From NCBI GenBank assembly GCA_025769875.1, contig JAGFNK010000306.1, positions 1 through 63,832 of the forward strand: a DNA stretch of 63,832 nucleotides, written 5' to 3'. The notes beneath the pieces were generated by a model, which saw only the letters and a program-made list of their open reading frames with translations, was not told the origin of the DNA and ran no database searches. Positions 45,048 to 57,023 of this stretch are shown piece after piece. Position 1 is the first letter of the stretch, and each line of letters begins with the position of its first letter. A program made the translations under genes and the position numbers. This DNA comes from Russula earlei (Eukaryota; Basidiomycota; Agaricomycetes; Russulales; Russulaceae).

Positions 45048-45147
45048 GTACAGTGTCCAAGTGATGTGTGACAGCAAGGAAGCAACTCAAAAAAAACAAG
45101 TGTATGCATATGTGCCACCGACTCGCTCAGCATTCACATTCACAAAG

Positions 45148-46810
45148 TGTTATGAACCAAGGCCAGGTCCTGGCCATAGATTGTCCTCTTTCACTCAAGA
45201 GAGACCCCTCTCACTTTGCATTGCCTACTCCCTTCCATTTTCTGGGCTATCCCTCCTGCTGTCAAGACACGTACTGCTGATCACTAAGGACTCAGGAGCA
45301 GGTGGGCAAGGGTCGGAACAGATGATACAAGGCAAAGGCGGCGTTTAACAAGAGGATGAGCCAAATGACGAGGAGGTACCAGATGGGGACTGGTAGGTGT
45401 TGCAAGAGACAAAGGCGAAGGCTGGAGGCCAGTGTAGCGAGGGGACTTTAAACAAGGCGGTCGTTGAAGAGTACCTTGGAAGCGAGGGGAATCTTTAGGC
45501 TGAGCGGTTGCAGGGGAGTACCCAGGAAGATGAGAGTATCACAAATGGACAGTCTGATGACTGCCATACTTCATTGGGGCTTATATACAGTGTACAGGGT
45601 CGATTACAAAGAACTGGGACTATTCTAGACTCTTTGGTACCATCCAATAGGACTACAGAGGCATAAACTTGCTTGTGTCAAGTTTCAGGCTTACTGAGCG
45701 CATTACTGATCATTGTGGAGCGATGACATCATTATGATGTCACTGTGGAGCGCTTAGTGAGCCTATGAGGTCACTGTGGAGTCGCTCAGTCAGCCATGAT
45801 GTCATTGGAGCCTTGATGACGTCAGATGATTTATGCAATAGTTTCTAAGAGTTTGTGCCGCTGTTTCGGGTCCTTGGTGGCTGGGTGGCCATGTGGCTGC
45901 CACACGATGATTACCCGATTAGGACACGGGTGCCTGGTCGTGTTATAGTGCCTTTGCAATAGTGATATCTTGTACCGCAGGAGGGATAGCCCAGAAAATG
46001 GAAGGGAGTCGGCAATGCAAAGTGAGAGAGGTCTCTCTTGAGTGAAATAGGACAATCTACAGCCAGGACCTGGCCTTGGTTCGTAACACCTGCGGTACAA
46101 GATATCGCTATTGCAAAGGCACTATAACATGACCAGGCACCCGTTTCCTAATCTGGTAATCATTGTGTGGCAGCCACATGGCCACCCAGCCACCAAGGAC
46201 CCAAAACAGCAGCACAAACTCTTAGAAACTGTTGCATAAATCATCTGACATCATCAAGGCTCCAATGACATCATAGCTGACTGAGCGACTCCATAGTGAC
46301 CTCATAGGCTCACTAAGCACTCCACAGTGACATCATAATGATGTCATTGCTCCACAACGATCAGTAATGCGCTCAGTAAGCCTGAAACTTGACACAAGCA
46401 AGTTTATGCCTCTGTAGTCCTATTGGAGGGTACCAAAGAGTCTAGAATAGTCCCAGTTCTTTGTAATTGACCCTGTACACTGTATATAAGCCCCAATGAA
46501 GCATGGCAGTCGTCAGACTGTCCATTTGTGATACTCTCATCCTCCTGGGTACTCCCCCACAACTGCTCAGTTTAAAGTCTACTCTCGTCTTCAAGGTACT
46601 CTTCAACGACCGCCTTGTTTAAAGCCCCCTCGCTACACTGGCCTCTAGTCTTCGCCCTTGTCTCCTGCAACACCTACCAGTCCCCATCTGGTATCTCCTC
46701 GTCATTTGGCTCGTCCTCCTGTTCAACGCTGCCTTTGCCGCGTACCATCTGTTCCGACCCTTGCCCACCTGCTCCTGAGTCCTTAGTGATCAGCAGTATG
46801 TGTCTTGACA
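45148..46810 (+). mobile_element. Solo LTR, family C, itself split by another LTR
   Basis: The two halves 45148-45259 and 46089-46810 together make ~830 bp from TGTTATGAACC to TGTCTTGACA. Both outer flanks read CAAAG, a perfect 5-bp target duplication. An opposite-strand family-C LTR lies inside it. Confidence 0.9.
45260..46088 (-). mobile_element. Solo LTR, family C, inserted in another family-C LTR
   Basis: 829 bp, plus-strand reading TGTCAAGACACG to GGTTCGTAACA. It is flanked by CCTGC on both sides, a perfect 5-bp duplication of host LTR sequence. It carries an intact TGACGTCA palindrome at 45817-45824. Confidence 0.9.
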
Positions 46811-47423
46811 CAAAGGCACACAGCCTTGATGTCAACTCACCCACACACAGCTATATGGCTGGCTGCGAATCGCTTACAAGAGTACATATGTGTGTATTCC
46901 TTTTGTGCCATCTCCTCTTTGTCCTCACATCATCATCATCATCGCCGCCAGCATGCCACCCTCGCCACCATCAACTACCGCACACCCTAGCCCTCTATTC
47001 CCCCACATTCACCATGCACCGATGAGTCCCAATGCAAGCCAACGAGCCCTGTACCATGCCACTGTCTTCGTTGCCATCAGACAGGTGTTGCTACTGTACA
47101 TTTCGGTATGTGTTTCTCCCCTTTTTTACTAGACTCTCATTTTGTTAGTCAGAGATCTGCATGCCACCTATGCATCCATTTCCCAGCCTGCTGCCATCTT
47201 CCCTCTCCCTTTCTACTTCCACGCCCCCTCACTCCTCTACCTCACATCTGCCATCCAAGTTCTCCAATTGTCCCACCCACAACGAGCACTCTCCCTATCC
47301 CCCCTCCAGCCTCTGCTTTGCATCGTCTCCCCCTCCTCACGTCGTGGCTCGACCACACCCCTCATCACCACACCTGGCCTCAGCCATCCTTCACAAATCG
47401 CCACACGCCACTACCACAGCCAC

Positions 47424-48363
47424 TGTCAAGACTCACTGTTGAACTATCCAGTTCAAGAGTGAGGGATAAGCTTGGAGATGAGTCAATAGACATCCAAGAC
47501 AGTGTGGGCAAGGAGTAAAGTCCAGAGTAGTAACAAGTACCAGAGGGGCACTGTTACTGTAAGAGTCGAGCAGTTACGCAGAGAAGAGGCCAGAGTAGTC
47601 ACAAGGGGGCAGTCCTTAAAGGAGTACCCCAGGAATGGAGAGTGCCATAAACAAATGGACAGTCTGAGGACTGTCCGCTACTTTATTGAGCGCTTATATA
47701 CTACAAGAGAACTGCTAAATGGAGAACAAGTCATAACCTTGTTATCAAGCACAATAGAGTGCTGAGTAAGATGTCGGAGTGTGCTTACTGAGCATGCTCA
47801 GTCATGCTCAGTAAGCTGCTGAGTAAGAGCTTTCATTGTCCACATGTTTGCTGTTCTAGTGCATGTGCGAGCACCTGATTCATTTCCTGTTAGTTAGTTT
47901 AGGGCCGGTCATTTGAGGACTTGGAGTTTGGTTAGGGAATAGTGTTATCTTATAAGGCCCTTATATAGCTCTATTAGGGTCCTTAGAGTCGACCCTAATA
48001 CTTCTATTAAGGTCCTTAGTATTGCCTTATAGTTCATTCTTCAGTTATTAGGGTTGGTCTAATAATGCTTTGTAGAGTCTTTGATACCAGGTTAGTACCC
48101 ATTGTAGAGCACCTAGAGTCGTCCTAAAGGGTCCCTAGAAGGGCCCTAATACTGTCCTTTATTGTTAGAAGGGTTGCCATTAAGTGGGGCTTGCTGTATG
48201 TTGATTGTGCTGAGAATCGCTTGCGCAACAATGCACACGCGATATTGTGGACACCTCTACTCACCCCTTTTGCTTGTGTGAACAGGGTGACACCATAGAG
48301 GCTGGGTTTCCTCCTATAAGGAAGGGTCCTTCAAGGGCCCTCTCCGGAGAATGGTTCATGACA
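47424..48363 (-). mobile_element. Solo LTR, family J
   Basis: 940 bp between TGTCAAGACT and GTTCATGACA, flanked by GCCAC on both sides, inside H copy 2. On the minus strand TATATAAG starts at 47700 and AGACTGTCCA starts 35 nt downstream at 47665, the same start-site motif as family C. Part of it (near 48240-48285) resembles LTR N (near 49525-49560). Confidence 0.85.
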
Positions 48364-49326
48364 GCCACTGGAGACCATGACTCGATACCTCGCATTGTCC
48401 AGCTTCGGTCCCCTTCTCACATCTAGATTTCCTTTCATATGCCTGTCTTTTGTGCTTTTCCTGTCCCTTAGCCTTAGTTCCCACCTGTATCTGCTACCAT
48501 CTTGAATAAAGTTGCCCTGTTGTTCCCTTATCATCTGTGTGAACCTGAGTGCAGTCAAATGAACAAATCCGTTCTTGCATTCCTGCTAGGTGCTCCTCCT
48601 CTTTGGAGCTTCAGTCTTATGAAGTCATTCTGCATTCTTGGACACACTTCACTGCCCCATGGGCTCAGGTGTGCACTTCCTGGGGGGGCTCCTTCCCGGC
48701 ACACGACCGTGCTACTGTCACATGATATGAGGGAAATGACATTGCACACCACAATGCTTGAGTCAAAAACACTATGGGGCTGCCTCAAGACAGCCAATGT
48801 GTACAACATGAGGGAAGAATAAGAGATATAGACCATGATTTTGAGTTGTAATTCATCTAATACACATGTGGAGGTGGCTTGAGTCCAGCTCCACCAATTC
48901 TCACTCAAATCTCATGAGAACAATGGGGCTGCCTAGCCCTCATTCAGGCAATTCAGGGACAATAAGGTTGATGTGAATTGAAGCTGTTTTGAGGGAGATA
49001 TTCATCCTGCATGTTTGAGGGGGTTTCTGCACTGATTTGGGTGGAATTTAAGCTTTGCCAAGTGCACTGAAAATGGCAATAAAGCCACAGCCCCAGGAGC
49101 AGAGAATGTTCAAGACTTTAACCCCTATAACTATACAGGTCTATTCCTAGACAAACCAGTCAAGTGGAGCCGCTCTAGAAGGCATTGGGTTTACTACAAC
49201 AACTGAGAGGTCGATTTTACTGCCAGAACAACTCAAGAAGTTACCGCTGTCCTAGGAACTGCACCAAGTACTCGAAGTGCTCCTCCAGGACCCTCCACCC
49301 AATGTAATACTCAACAACCTACTCCC

Positions 49327-49711
49327 TGTTGAACCGGAACCCGAACGGATCAAAGAAGGCGAAGACCTTCATACAAGGTTCAAGATCCGCTCATAGATGT
49401 TACGTGTTAGACAGAACTTTAGTATATGCGCTTATGGCAATAGGGTTACGCATAGTACGCTATCTATCACAAGATGCAGCCTTATGCTGCGTCTAGAATC
49501 TTTCCACATCACGCGTCACTTAATGCGCGATATAGTGGACACCTGTAGTCACCTCTTTTGGACTTAGGAACAGCCCTGGGTCATAGAGGTATAAATACCA
49601 TACATGTAGACGAGTATACATATCGCTCTACACCCCAATATCACTTGAGCATTAGCACAACCTCTAAGGTGGGTTGCTTGGCCTGTTAGCTGCGCTCTAT
49701 GCTGCGCAACA
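49327..49711. mobile_element. Solo LTR, family N
   Basis: 385 bp, TGTTGAACCGG to GCTGCGCAACA, flanked by CTCCC on both sides within the F fragment; intact F reads through this point. A TATAAATA box is at 49590 on the plus strand, but the sense orientation is not certain. Confidence 0.85.
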
Positions 49712-50123
49712 CTCCCCATACAGCAAGCAACATACCACAAACAGTCCCTCAAGCACTCACTCCAACTAGAATCCAGTTACAAGGCTCAGCCCCACCTATT
49801 GTTACAACCACAACAACTCAGAACCCCACCATGTCAAACAATCCACACCTTGTAGGAACTGCCCTTTGATGGAAAGGCCGATAATGCAGAAGCCTTTTGG
49901 GCAGCTCTAGCCAATTACTATTACATTAATGGCAACTCCTTTACAGACAAAAGTGAGAAGGTTGCCACTGCAGTAACCCACTTTAAAGTAGGAACACCTG
50001 CCGGAGCATGGGCTAGAGAACAGACTACTAAAGCTATGGCTCATACAGTAGCAGACTATGGATCATGGGATGACTTCAAGAAAGCCTTTGCCAATCATTT
50101 CATCCCTGCAGAAGCAGAATTAG

Positions 50124-50952
50124 TGTTACGAACCAAGGCCAGGTCCTGGCCGTAGATTGTCCTCTTTCACTCAAGAGAGACCCCTCTCACTTTGCATTGC
50201 CAACTCCCTTCCATTTTCTGGGCTATCCCTCCTGCGGTACAAGATATTGCTATTGCAAAGGCACTATAACACGACCAGGCACCCGTTTCCTAATCGGGTA
50301 ATCATCGCGTGGCAGCCACATGGCCACCCAACCACCAAGGACCCAAAACAGCGGCACAAACTCTTAGAAACTGTTGCATAAATCATCTGATGTCATCAAG
50401 GCTCCAATGACATCATAGCTGACTGAGTGACTCCACAGTGACCTCATAGGCTCACTAAGCACTCCACAGTGACATCATAATGATGTCATCGCTCCACAAT
50501 GATCAGTAATGCGCTCAGTAAGCCTGAAACTTGACACAAGCAAGTTTATGCCTCTGTAGTCCTATTGGATGGTACCAAAGAGTCTAGAATAGTCCCAGGT
50601 CTTTGTAATCAACCCTGTATACTGTATATAAGCCCCAATGAAGCGTGGCAGTTGTCAGACTGTCCATTTGTGATACTCTCATCTTCCTGGGTACTCCCCT
50701 GCAACCGCTCAGTTTAAAGACTTCCCTCGCCTCCAAGGTACTCTTCAACGACCACCTTGTTTAAAGCCCTCTTGCTGCACTGGCCTCTGCTCTTCACCTC
50801 TGCCTCCTGCAACACCTACCAGTCCCCATCTGGTACCTCCTCGTCGTTTGGCTCGTCCTCCTGTTCAACGCCGCCTTCGCCACGTACCATCTGTTCCGAC
50901 CCTTGCCCACCTGCTCCTGAGTCCTTAGTGATCAGCAGTACAGGTCTTGACA
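50124..50952 (+). mobile_element. Solo LTR, family C
   Basis: 829 bp, TGTTACGAACC to GTCTTGACA, flanked by ATTAG on both sides; intact F gag reads AGAATTAGCCTC here. TATATAAG is near 50626. The CRE-like palindrome is decayed to TGATGTCA. Confidence 0.9.
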
Positions 50953-51005
50953 ATTAGCCTCTGCTAACACCATGCACACCTATTATCAAGGGAAACTACC
51001 ATTTA

Positions 51006-52470
51006 TTTGCTGTTTTCAGCGCACTTGGCGGAGTTTGAATTCCACCCAAATTGGCACAGAAAACCCTCTCAAACATGCGGGGCAAATATCTCCCTCAAAA
51101 CAGCTTCAATTCACATGAAACGTATTGTCCCTGAATTGCCTGAATGAGGGCTAGGCAGCCCCATTGTTCTCATGGGATTTGAGTGAGAATTGGTGGAGCT
51201 GGACTCAAGCCACCTCCACATGTGTATTAGATGAATTACAACTCAAAATCATGGTCTATATCTATTATTTTCCCCTCATGTTGTACCCATGGGCTGTCTT
51301 GAGGCAGCCCCATAGTGTTTTTGACTCAAGCATTGTGGTGTGCAATGTCATTTCCCTCATATCATGTGACAGTAGCATGGTCGTGTGCCGGGAAGGAGCC
51401 CCCCCAGGAAGTGCACACCTGAGCCCATGGGGCGGTGTGTGTCCAAGAATGCAGAATTACTGAAGCTCCAAAGAGGAGGAGCACCTAGCAGGAACGCGAG
51501 AACACGTTTGTTCATTCTACTGCACTCAGGTTCACACAGATGATAAGGGAACAACAGGGCAACTTTATTCAAGATGGTAGCAGATACAGGTGGGAACTAA
51601 GGCTAAGGGACAGGAAAAGCATAAAAGACAGGCATATGAAAGGAAATCTAGATGTGGATGTGAGAGGGGGACCAAAGCTGGACAATGCGAGGTATCGAGT
51701 CGTGGTCTCCAGCGGCTGTGGTAGTGGTGTGTGGCGATTTGGGAAGGATGGCTGAGGCCAGGTGTGGTGACAATGGGTGTGGTTGAGTCACGATGTGAGG
51801 AGGGGGAGACGATGCAAAGGAGAGGCTGGAGGGGGGATAGGGAGAGTGCTGGTGGGTGGTTGCTTGGGCGCTGATGGTGCTGCCGAACACGATTGCAGGT
51901 GGGACGATTGGAAAACTTGGATGGCAGATGCAAGGTAGAGGAGCGAGGGGGCGTGGAAGTAGAAAGGGAGAGGGAAGACGGCAGCAGGCTGGGAAATGGA
52001 CGCATAGGCAGCGTGCAGATCTCTGACTAACAAAATGAGAGTCTAGTAAAAAAGGGGAGAAAAGCATACCAAAATGATGTACAGTAGCAACACCGTCCGA
52101 TGGGAATGAAGATGGCGGTGTGGTATGGGGCTCTTCAGCTGTGCATTGGGACTTGTTAGTGCATGGTGAAGGTGGGGGCGTTGAGGGCGAGGGCATGTGG
52201 CGGTTGATGGGGGCAAGGGTGGCGTGCTGGCGGCGATGATGATGATGATGATGTGAGGACAAAGAGGAGATGGCACAAAAGGAATACACACATATGTACT
52301 CTTGTAAGCTATTTGTGGCCAGCCATATAGCTGTGTGGGTGAGTCAACATCAAGGCCATGCGCCTTTGCGAATGCGAATGCTAAGTGAGTCGGTGGCACA
52401 TACACGTACACTTGTTTTTTTTGAGTTGCTTCCTTGCTGCCACACATCACTTGGACACTGTACATCGCTT
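51006..52470 (+). mobile_element. H element copy 3
   Basis: Starts TTTGCTGTTTTCAGCGCACTTGG after the F sequence ACCATTTA; intact F continues ATGAATGG, consistent with insertion at a TA/TTA. It contains the ~340-bp terminal core, the block with GTGCCGGGAAGGAGCC, and a purine-rich section that is the inverse of the CT-rich part of H1. Homology to H2 runs to at least 52465 (GACACTGTAC). The far end is not identifiable. The minus-strand frames are low-complexity Ser/Pro/His-rich, except the conserved KAHGLDVDSPTQLYGWPQIA peptide near 52350. Confidence 0.6.
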
Positions 52471-52938
52471 CTCACACCCACCTCACCTTCACCTAGCCCA
52501 TTCTCTTGCTCTTGAGGTTGAACATGCCATATGCCAACATCTTCAAGTCTGTCGTCCAGCGTGCTCCACTCACAGTCACTTTATGGGTGAGTTTTCTGTC
52601 TTTCAGTCGCAATTCAAGACTGATTCACTTACCAGTGGTTCCGTGGCACAATCTCAGTGCAGGATGAGCACCATGACTGTCACGGTAACTAGCCATGTCA
52701 GTTCACAAGCGGAAAACAGGTTGATGATAATGAGGTGTTCAAGAAACGGGCTGGTTCCCGTGTGTAATGAATAAGGATCCCTGCAGTGGTCAAAGTGTTT
52801 TATGCTAAACAGGTTATGGCCAATAGACCCTTCCTAGTACGACTCGGTCCATTGAGAAGCTAGCGTAAGTTTATAATGGGATAGACTAGGGCTGGTTCCA
52901 CTAGCTATATGCGTTCAAGTCCATCGGGGACCTTGAAT
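52471..52938. other. Unclassified spacer
   Basis: No supported gene. A GTGAGT...TTTCAG intron-like segment lies at about 52590-52610 between short open stretches, hinting at a decayed spliced gene. It may include the end of H copy 3. Confidence 0.35.
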
Positions 52939-53559
52939 AATGCAGAGAGAGTAGAGGAAGGTAGGTCTTAAAGGAAGAGAGCTCTTCTCAGGGGAGTGAA
53001 GAGAGACTCTTAGGAAAGGAAGGGGAAGGCGAAGAGTAGATGGTAGATGGTGTGTGAAGAGTTGATGAAATGGAGAGGTGGATGTGGTTTGAGGATTAGG
53101 AGTGAAGTGGGTTGCAGGCAAATATGTTTGGACAAGAGTAGGTTGGATTCTACAAGAGACCAAGCTTAGGGCTTTGGTCACAAAGTACTGAGCTTATATA
53201 TACAGGAGAAGCGCAGCAATAGCTGCGCTTTGACTGTGCTACTAGTATAGTAGGAGTCATAATAAGTAGGAGTCATAGGAATGAGGCCACGAATGAGTCA
53301 GAACCAAGTAACTGTGTTGCACAGTAGGTGCACAGCATTGCACAGTTGAAACTAAGAAGTGAATATAAATGGAAAGAGAACCAAACAAAGGGAAAGTAAC
53401 AGCAATCCAGTGTTACCTGGACATGTATGGATCACATGATAACACAGAAGGGATCACAAGACATAAGAGATCACAAGACCAGTAAGTAAAGGGACGTATG
53501 CAAGCAAGCAGTCCATAGCAAAAGGTAAGAGGTAAATGTAAAAGGAAAATGGTGTAACA
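52939..53559 (-). repeat. LTR family L, 3' LTR of E6 (one edge uncertain)
   Basis: In element sense it starts TGTTACACCATTTTCC at 53559, right after the polypurine tract. TATATAAG starts at 53200 and AAGCTTGGTCTC starts 33 nt downstream at 53167. The end is uncertain: CTCTCTGCA at 52939 is one candidate, and a site near 52763 another. No second copy is in the window. Confidence 0.6.
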
Positions 53560-53572
53560 TCACCCCCCCATC
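53560..53572 (-). other. Polypurine tract of E6
   Basis: Minus strand GATGGGGGGGTGA immediately before the LTR. Confidence 0.7.
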
Positions 53573-53579
53573 AAGGCCC

Positions 53580-54815
53580 CTAGAAGTGAGAATGACGATA
53601 AGGCCGACCTACTTTTCTCCAAGGTTGGTCTGACTTCGAAGATTGTACCCTTTTTGTTGCACGATCTGGTCTGTGGGGACAGACTGGTTGTATGTGCCCC
53701 AGTTCACCGCAATGAAAGCAGGTTTTTCTGGGGTGACGGGTGGAGATGAAGGTAGATCTGGGAGGTCTTGAAGACAAATCGAGTCGCATAAGTTCCTGTA
53801 AGTGACTATCACCTTCTTCTTCCTCAGAGCGGTCTTGCCATCGGAGGTTAAGGGTAACCCTATTGAGAGAATTGGCGGCAGCAAGGGTTTGTTTGACCTC
53901 CTTGAGGTGGCCTTGGTGCTTGAGGATTTGTGCGAAGAGGAGGCGTATTGTTTGTCTCCTCTTGAGAATTTCTGATGTTCTGAACCTGTAAGACTTGACC
54001 CCTGCTGTAAGGGAGGGGTCGTTGTCGTCCTCAACAGCCCTAGTGACGAAGTCTGTGAAAGGCTGGTTAGCGAGGAGCATGTCCCACTGCTCCTCGTTTG
54101 GTACAGGGATGTGCCAGGCAGCGGGGATGGGTGTGAATACATGGGAGAAGATGGGGGCTCCCTTGCCAAGGGTAGCATCGATGAGGGGTTCCAGTCAGGC
54201 CTCCAGCTCGATGAGGAACCAATTGGCCCTGTACATAGTCCCTCCGGGGTACTCAGGGACTGTGAAGTCAATGAGGGGGTGGTCAGAGGAGGGGATCCAG
54301 TCAGGGCTGGGTTGTGGAAGGCGAGGGGCGTCAAAGAATCTGGCGGCCTTGAATTGTTCGGCAAGGGAGAATGGGGATGGAGTGCGTCCTGGGAAAAGGT
54401 CAAGTCCCAGAGCGTTGGACTCGGATCCAAGAAGGGTTGAGGTGAGGGAGATGGAAGGTGAAAGAGGGGATAGACAGACTCGAGCGGCGGTGTCATCGTC
54501 ATCCTCATCGCACTCATAGGCAGGAAGGTTGTTGAAGGGTAGAGTCCTTCTTGCCAATTGGGGAGTGGGGGAGGCGATGACGTTGACGTCGGCATAGGAA
54601 AGAGTGGGGGAAGGGTAGGCGAGAATGGGGGAGGCACAAGTGGGGACTGGGGACGAGGGACAGTAGGCAGGGGATGAGTAGGTTGGGACAGGCGAGGATG
54701 GAATATAAACTAGGGATTGAGACATTGGCAGATGTGAGAAGAGGTAGAGCTTGAAGGTGAAGAAGGTGGAGAAGGTGAGGAAGTAGTTTGGTAAGTGGAG
54801 TGGATGAGATGGCAA
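53580..54815 (-). pseudogene. E6 3'-ORF (ORF3) with CCHC zinc knuckle
   Basis: One reading frame of about 411 codons broken by a single TGA at 54195-54197 (an Arg would fit). It has a Pro/Ser-rich N-terminus (likely start MSQSLVYIPSSPVPTYSSP at 54725), an acidic run (ECDEDDDD), then a helical, charged stretch beginning SLTAGVKSYRF. E4 has SLEAEVRRYRF at the same place, so the two are probably homologous. The knuckle CFHCGELGHIQPVC is a perfect CCHC, followed by a basic tail that ends beside the polypurine tract. Function unknown. Confidence 0.7.
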
Positions 54816-56195
54816 GCAAGTTGTAGAAGATGCTCTGCCATCTCGAGTTCTGGAGGAGGGTTTTTATACATGAGCTTGTCCACCTGCAGGGGAATTTGTC
54901 TTTGAGTTCAAGTATTCTTTGAGTAGAGCTGGAGCATGGAGGTCAGCAGAATTGACCCATGAGCGCTCCGAAACTGGGTCTTCTTCTCCTTGTACAATGT
55001 CAGGTGGTGGTCAGGTAAAAGCTTTGCCGTATGCCCCTGTTTCAGTGAATGGTATGAGAAGATCCACATGAAACACATTGTGGATTTTCATTGATGGGGG
55101 CAATTTGATGCGATATGCCACTGGTGTGATTTGTTGTATCACCTCAAATGGTCCATAACGCCGAGGGGCAAGCTTCTTTGATGGGGCTTTGACCACCAGA
55201 TTACGTCCATCTAGCCACACGAGTTGTCCTTCTTCGAGCTTCCTTGGTTCTTCTGATGGTTTGATACATTTCAGAAGTTCCTCCTGTGCCCTGGATCGTA
55301 CCTGTTCCATGATTTTGAGACGTGTTTCAGCCTCTGGAACAGATATATCCATTGTTGTCCATTTGGCAGTTGGATTGAAACCAAGAAGAAGTTCATGTGG
55401 TGTATGCCTGGTGCCTTCATGTCGCCAAGTATTGTGAGCAAACTCAGCAATTGGAAGTAGTGTGTGCCAATCATTTTGCCGTCCATTTACGAATTCCCTC
55501 AGATAAGTCTCTATCCAGAGGTTCATCCGCTCGGTTTGTCCATCTGTTCGTGGGTGAAAGGCAGTGCTCAAATTTTGTTTGATCCCTGTGGCTTTACAGA
55601 TGGCCCTGGCGAAGTTTCCTTTGAAACGGGGGTCCCTGTCAGAGATGATTCTCTTGGGAATTCTGAACCATGGAAATAGATTAGCCAGGTACTTGATGGC
55701 GATGCCCAGACCATCTATGGTTTTATTGCATGGGATAAACTTTGCGGCCTTTGAGCAGCCTTGATTGACGATAGTAAGAATGGAATCATATGATCTGGAC
55801 TTTGGAAGATCCGTGATAAGGTCCATTGAAACATATTGGAAGGGGCCAGCTGACACATTTGTATCAAATGGTTGGAGTGGCGCATGTTTCAGGGTGGTGA
55901 TGGCTTTAGATTCTTGACACTTTGCGCATCCCTTGATGTATTCTTCCACAAATAGATGGAGTCTGGGTCCTTCATATTTCCTTCTTATAAGATCCCAGGT
56001 GTTAGCGATGCCAGGGTGTCCTCCCACTGGGGAATCATGGACTTTCTTCAAGACTTCCCGTCATAAAACGGGGTCATCAGGTAGGTAAGTTCATAAGGGG
56101 AGTGACTTGTGTGAGTAAGCTTTGCGTGCAAAAGCTTCCTGGTTATCGCCAAAGGTACGGTTAAGGGTAGGAGCACGAGCTTCAGGGACGTTTGC
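54816..56195 (-). pseudogene. E6 integrase, chromodomain mostly deleted
   Basis: 55011-56051 is a 346-codon frame with the HHCC finger (HDSPVGGHPGIANTW...CAKCQESK), core (MDLITDLPKSRSYDSI, SDRDPRFKG, RTDGQTERMN) and tail (RRYGPFEVIQQITPVAYRIK). It ends at a TGA where Arg is expected (FT-R-PPPD). Beyond it only the end of the chromodomain remains (SERSWVNSADLHAPALLKEY), so its centre is deleted. Another TGA (Arg expected) lies upstream at about 56064. The solo LTR at 56196 splits it from RT. Confidence 0.8.
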
Positions 56196-57023
56196 TGTCA
56201 AGACACGTACTGCTGATCACTAAGGACTCAGGAGCAGGTGGACAGGGGTCGGAACAGATGGTACACGGCGTAAACGGCGTTGAACAGGAGGACGAGCCAA
56301 ACGACTAGAAGATACCAGATGGGGACTGGTATGTGTTGCAAGAGGCAGAGGCGAAGAGTAGAGGCCAGTGCAGCGAGGGACTTTAAACAAGGCGGTCGTT
56401 GAAGAGTACCTTGAAGACGAGGGAAGGCTTTAGACTGAGCAGTCGCAGGGGAGTACCCAGGAAGTGGAGAGTATCACAAATGGACAGTCTGACGACTGCC
56501 ATGCTTCATTGGGGCTTATATACAGTATACAGGGTCGATTACAAAGCACTGGGACTATTCTAGACTCTTTGGTACCATCCAATAGGACTACAGAGGCATA
56601 AACTTGCTTGTGTCAACTTTCAGGCTTACTGAGCGCATTACTGATCATTGTGGAGCGATGACATCATTATGATGTCACTGTGGAGCGCTTAGTGAGCCTA
56701 TGAGGTCACTGTGGAGTCGCTCAGTCAGCCATGATGTCATTGGAGCCTTGATGACGTCAGATGATTTATGCAACAGTTTCTAAGAGTTTGTGCCGCTGTT
56801 TCGGGTCCATGGTGGCTGAGTGGCCATGTGGCTGCCACGCGATGATTACCCGATTAGGAAACTGGTGCCTGGTCGTGTTATAGTGCCTTTGCAATAGCAA
56901 TATCTTGTACCGCAGGGGGGATAGCCCAGAAAATGGAAGGGAGTCGGCAATGCAAAGTGAGGGAGGTTCTTCTTGAGTAAAATAGGACAATCTTTGGCCA
57001 GGACTTGGCCTTGGTTCGTAACA
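56196..57023 (-). mobile_element. Solo LTR, family C
   Basis: 828 bp, plus reading TGTCAAGACACG to GGTTCGTAACA, flanked by TTTGC on both sides within E6 pol. It carries an intact TGACGTCA at 56752-56759. Confidence 0.9.

Larger units (their letters stand above)
45048..49080 (-). mobile_element. H element copy 2, interrupted by three solo LTRs
   Basis: H sequence is present at 45048-45147, 46811-47423 and 48364-49080. It matches 51006-52470 in inverted orientation. Removing the solo LTRs at 45148-46810 and 47424-48363 restores continuity. The outer end GGCAATAA at 49075-49082 abuts an element-F fragment at a site that reads CTTAAAGC in intact F, so the target contained TA/TTA. Same ~340-bp terminal core as the G copies. 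Confidence 0.65.
49081..51005 (+). pseudogene. Element F gag fragment
   Basis: Matches 61885-62590 of the F element: the Gag N-terminal block (NYTGLFLDKPVKWSRSRRHW-like) and then the capsid start (DGKADNAEAFWAALANYYY and GTPAGAWAREQTTKAM). It is split by LTR N (49327-49711) and a family-C solo LTR (50124-50952). Both ends are H-element termini in inverted orientation. Stops and indels make it non-coding. Confidence 0.8.

Noticed and set aside
50157..50381. A ~74-codon open frame repeated in most LTR-C copies
   Set aside because: It lies wholly within the U3 of the LTR, copies vary in frame and start, and the conservation is explained by recent LTR amplification. No domain is seen.
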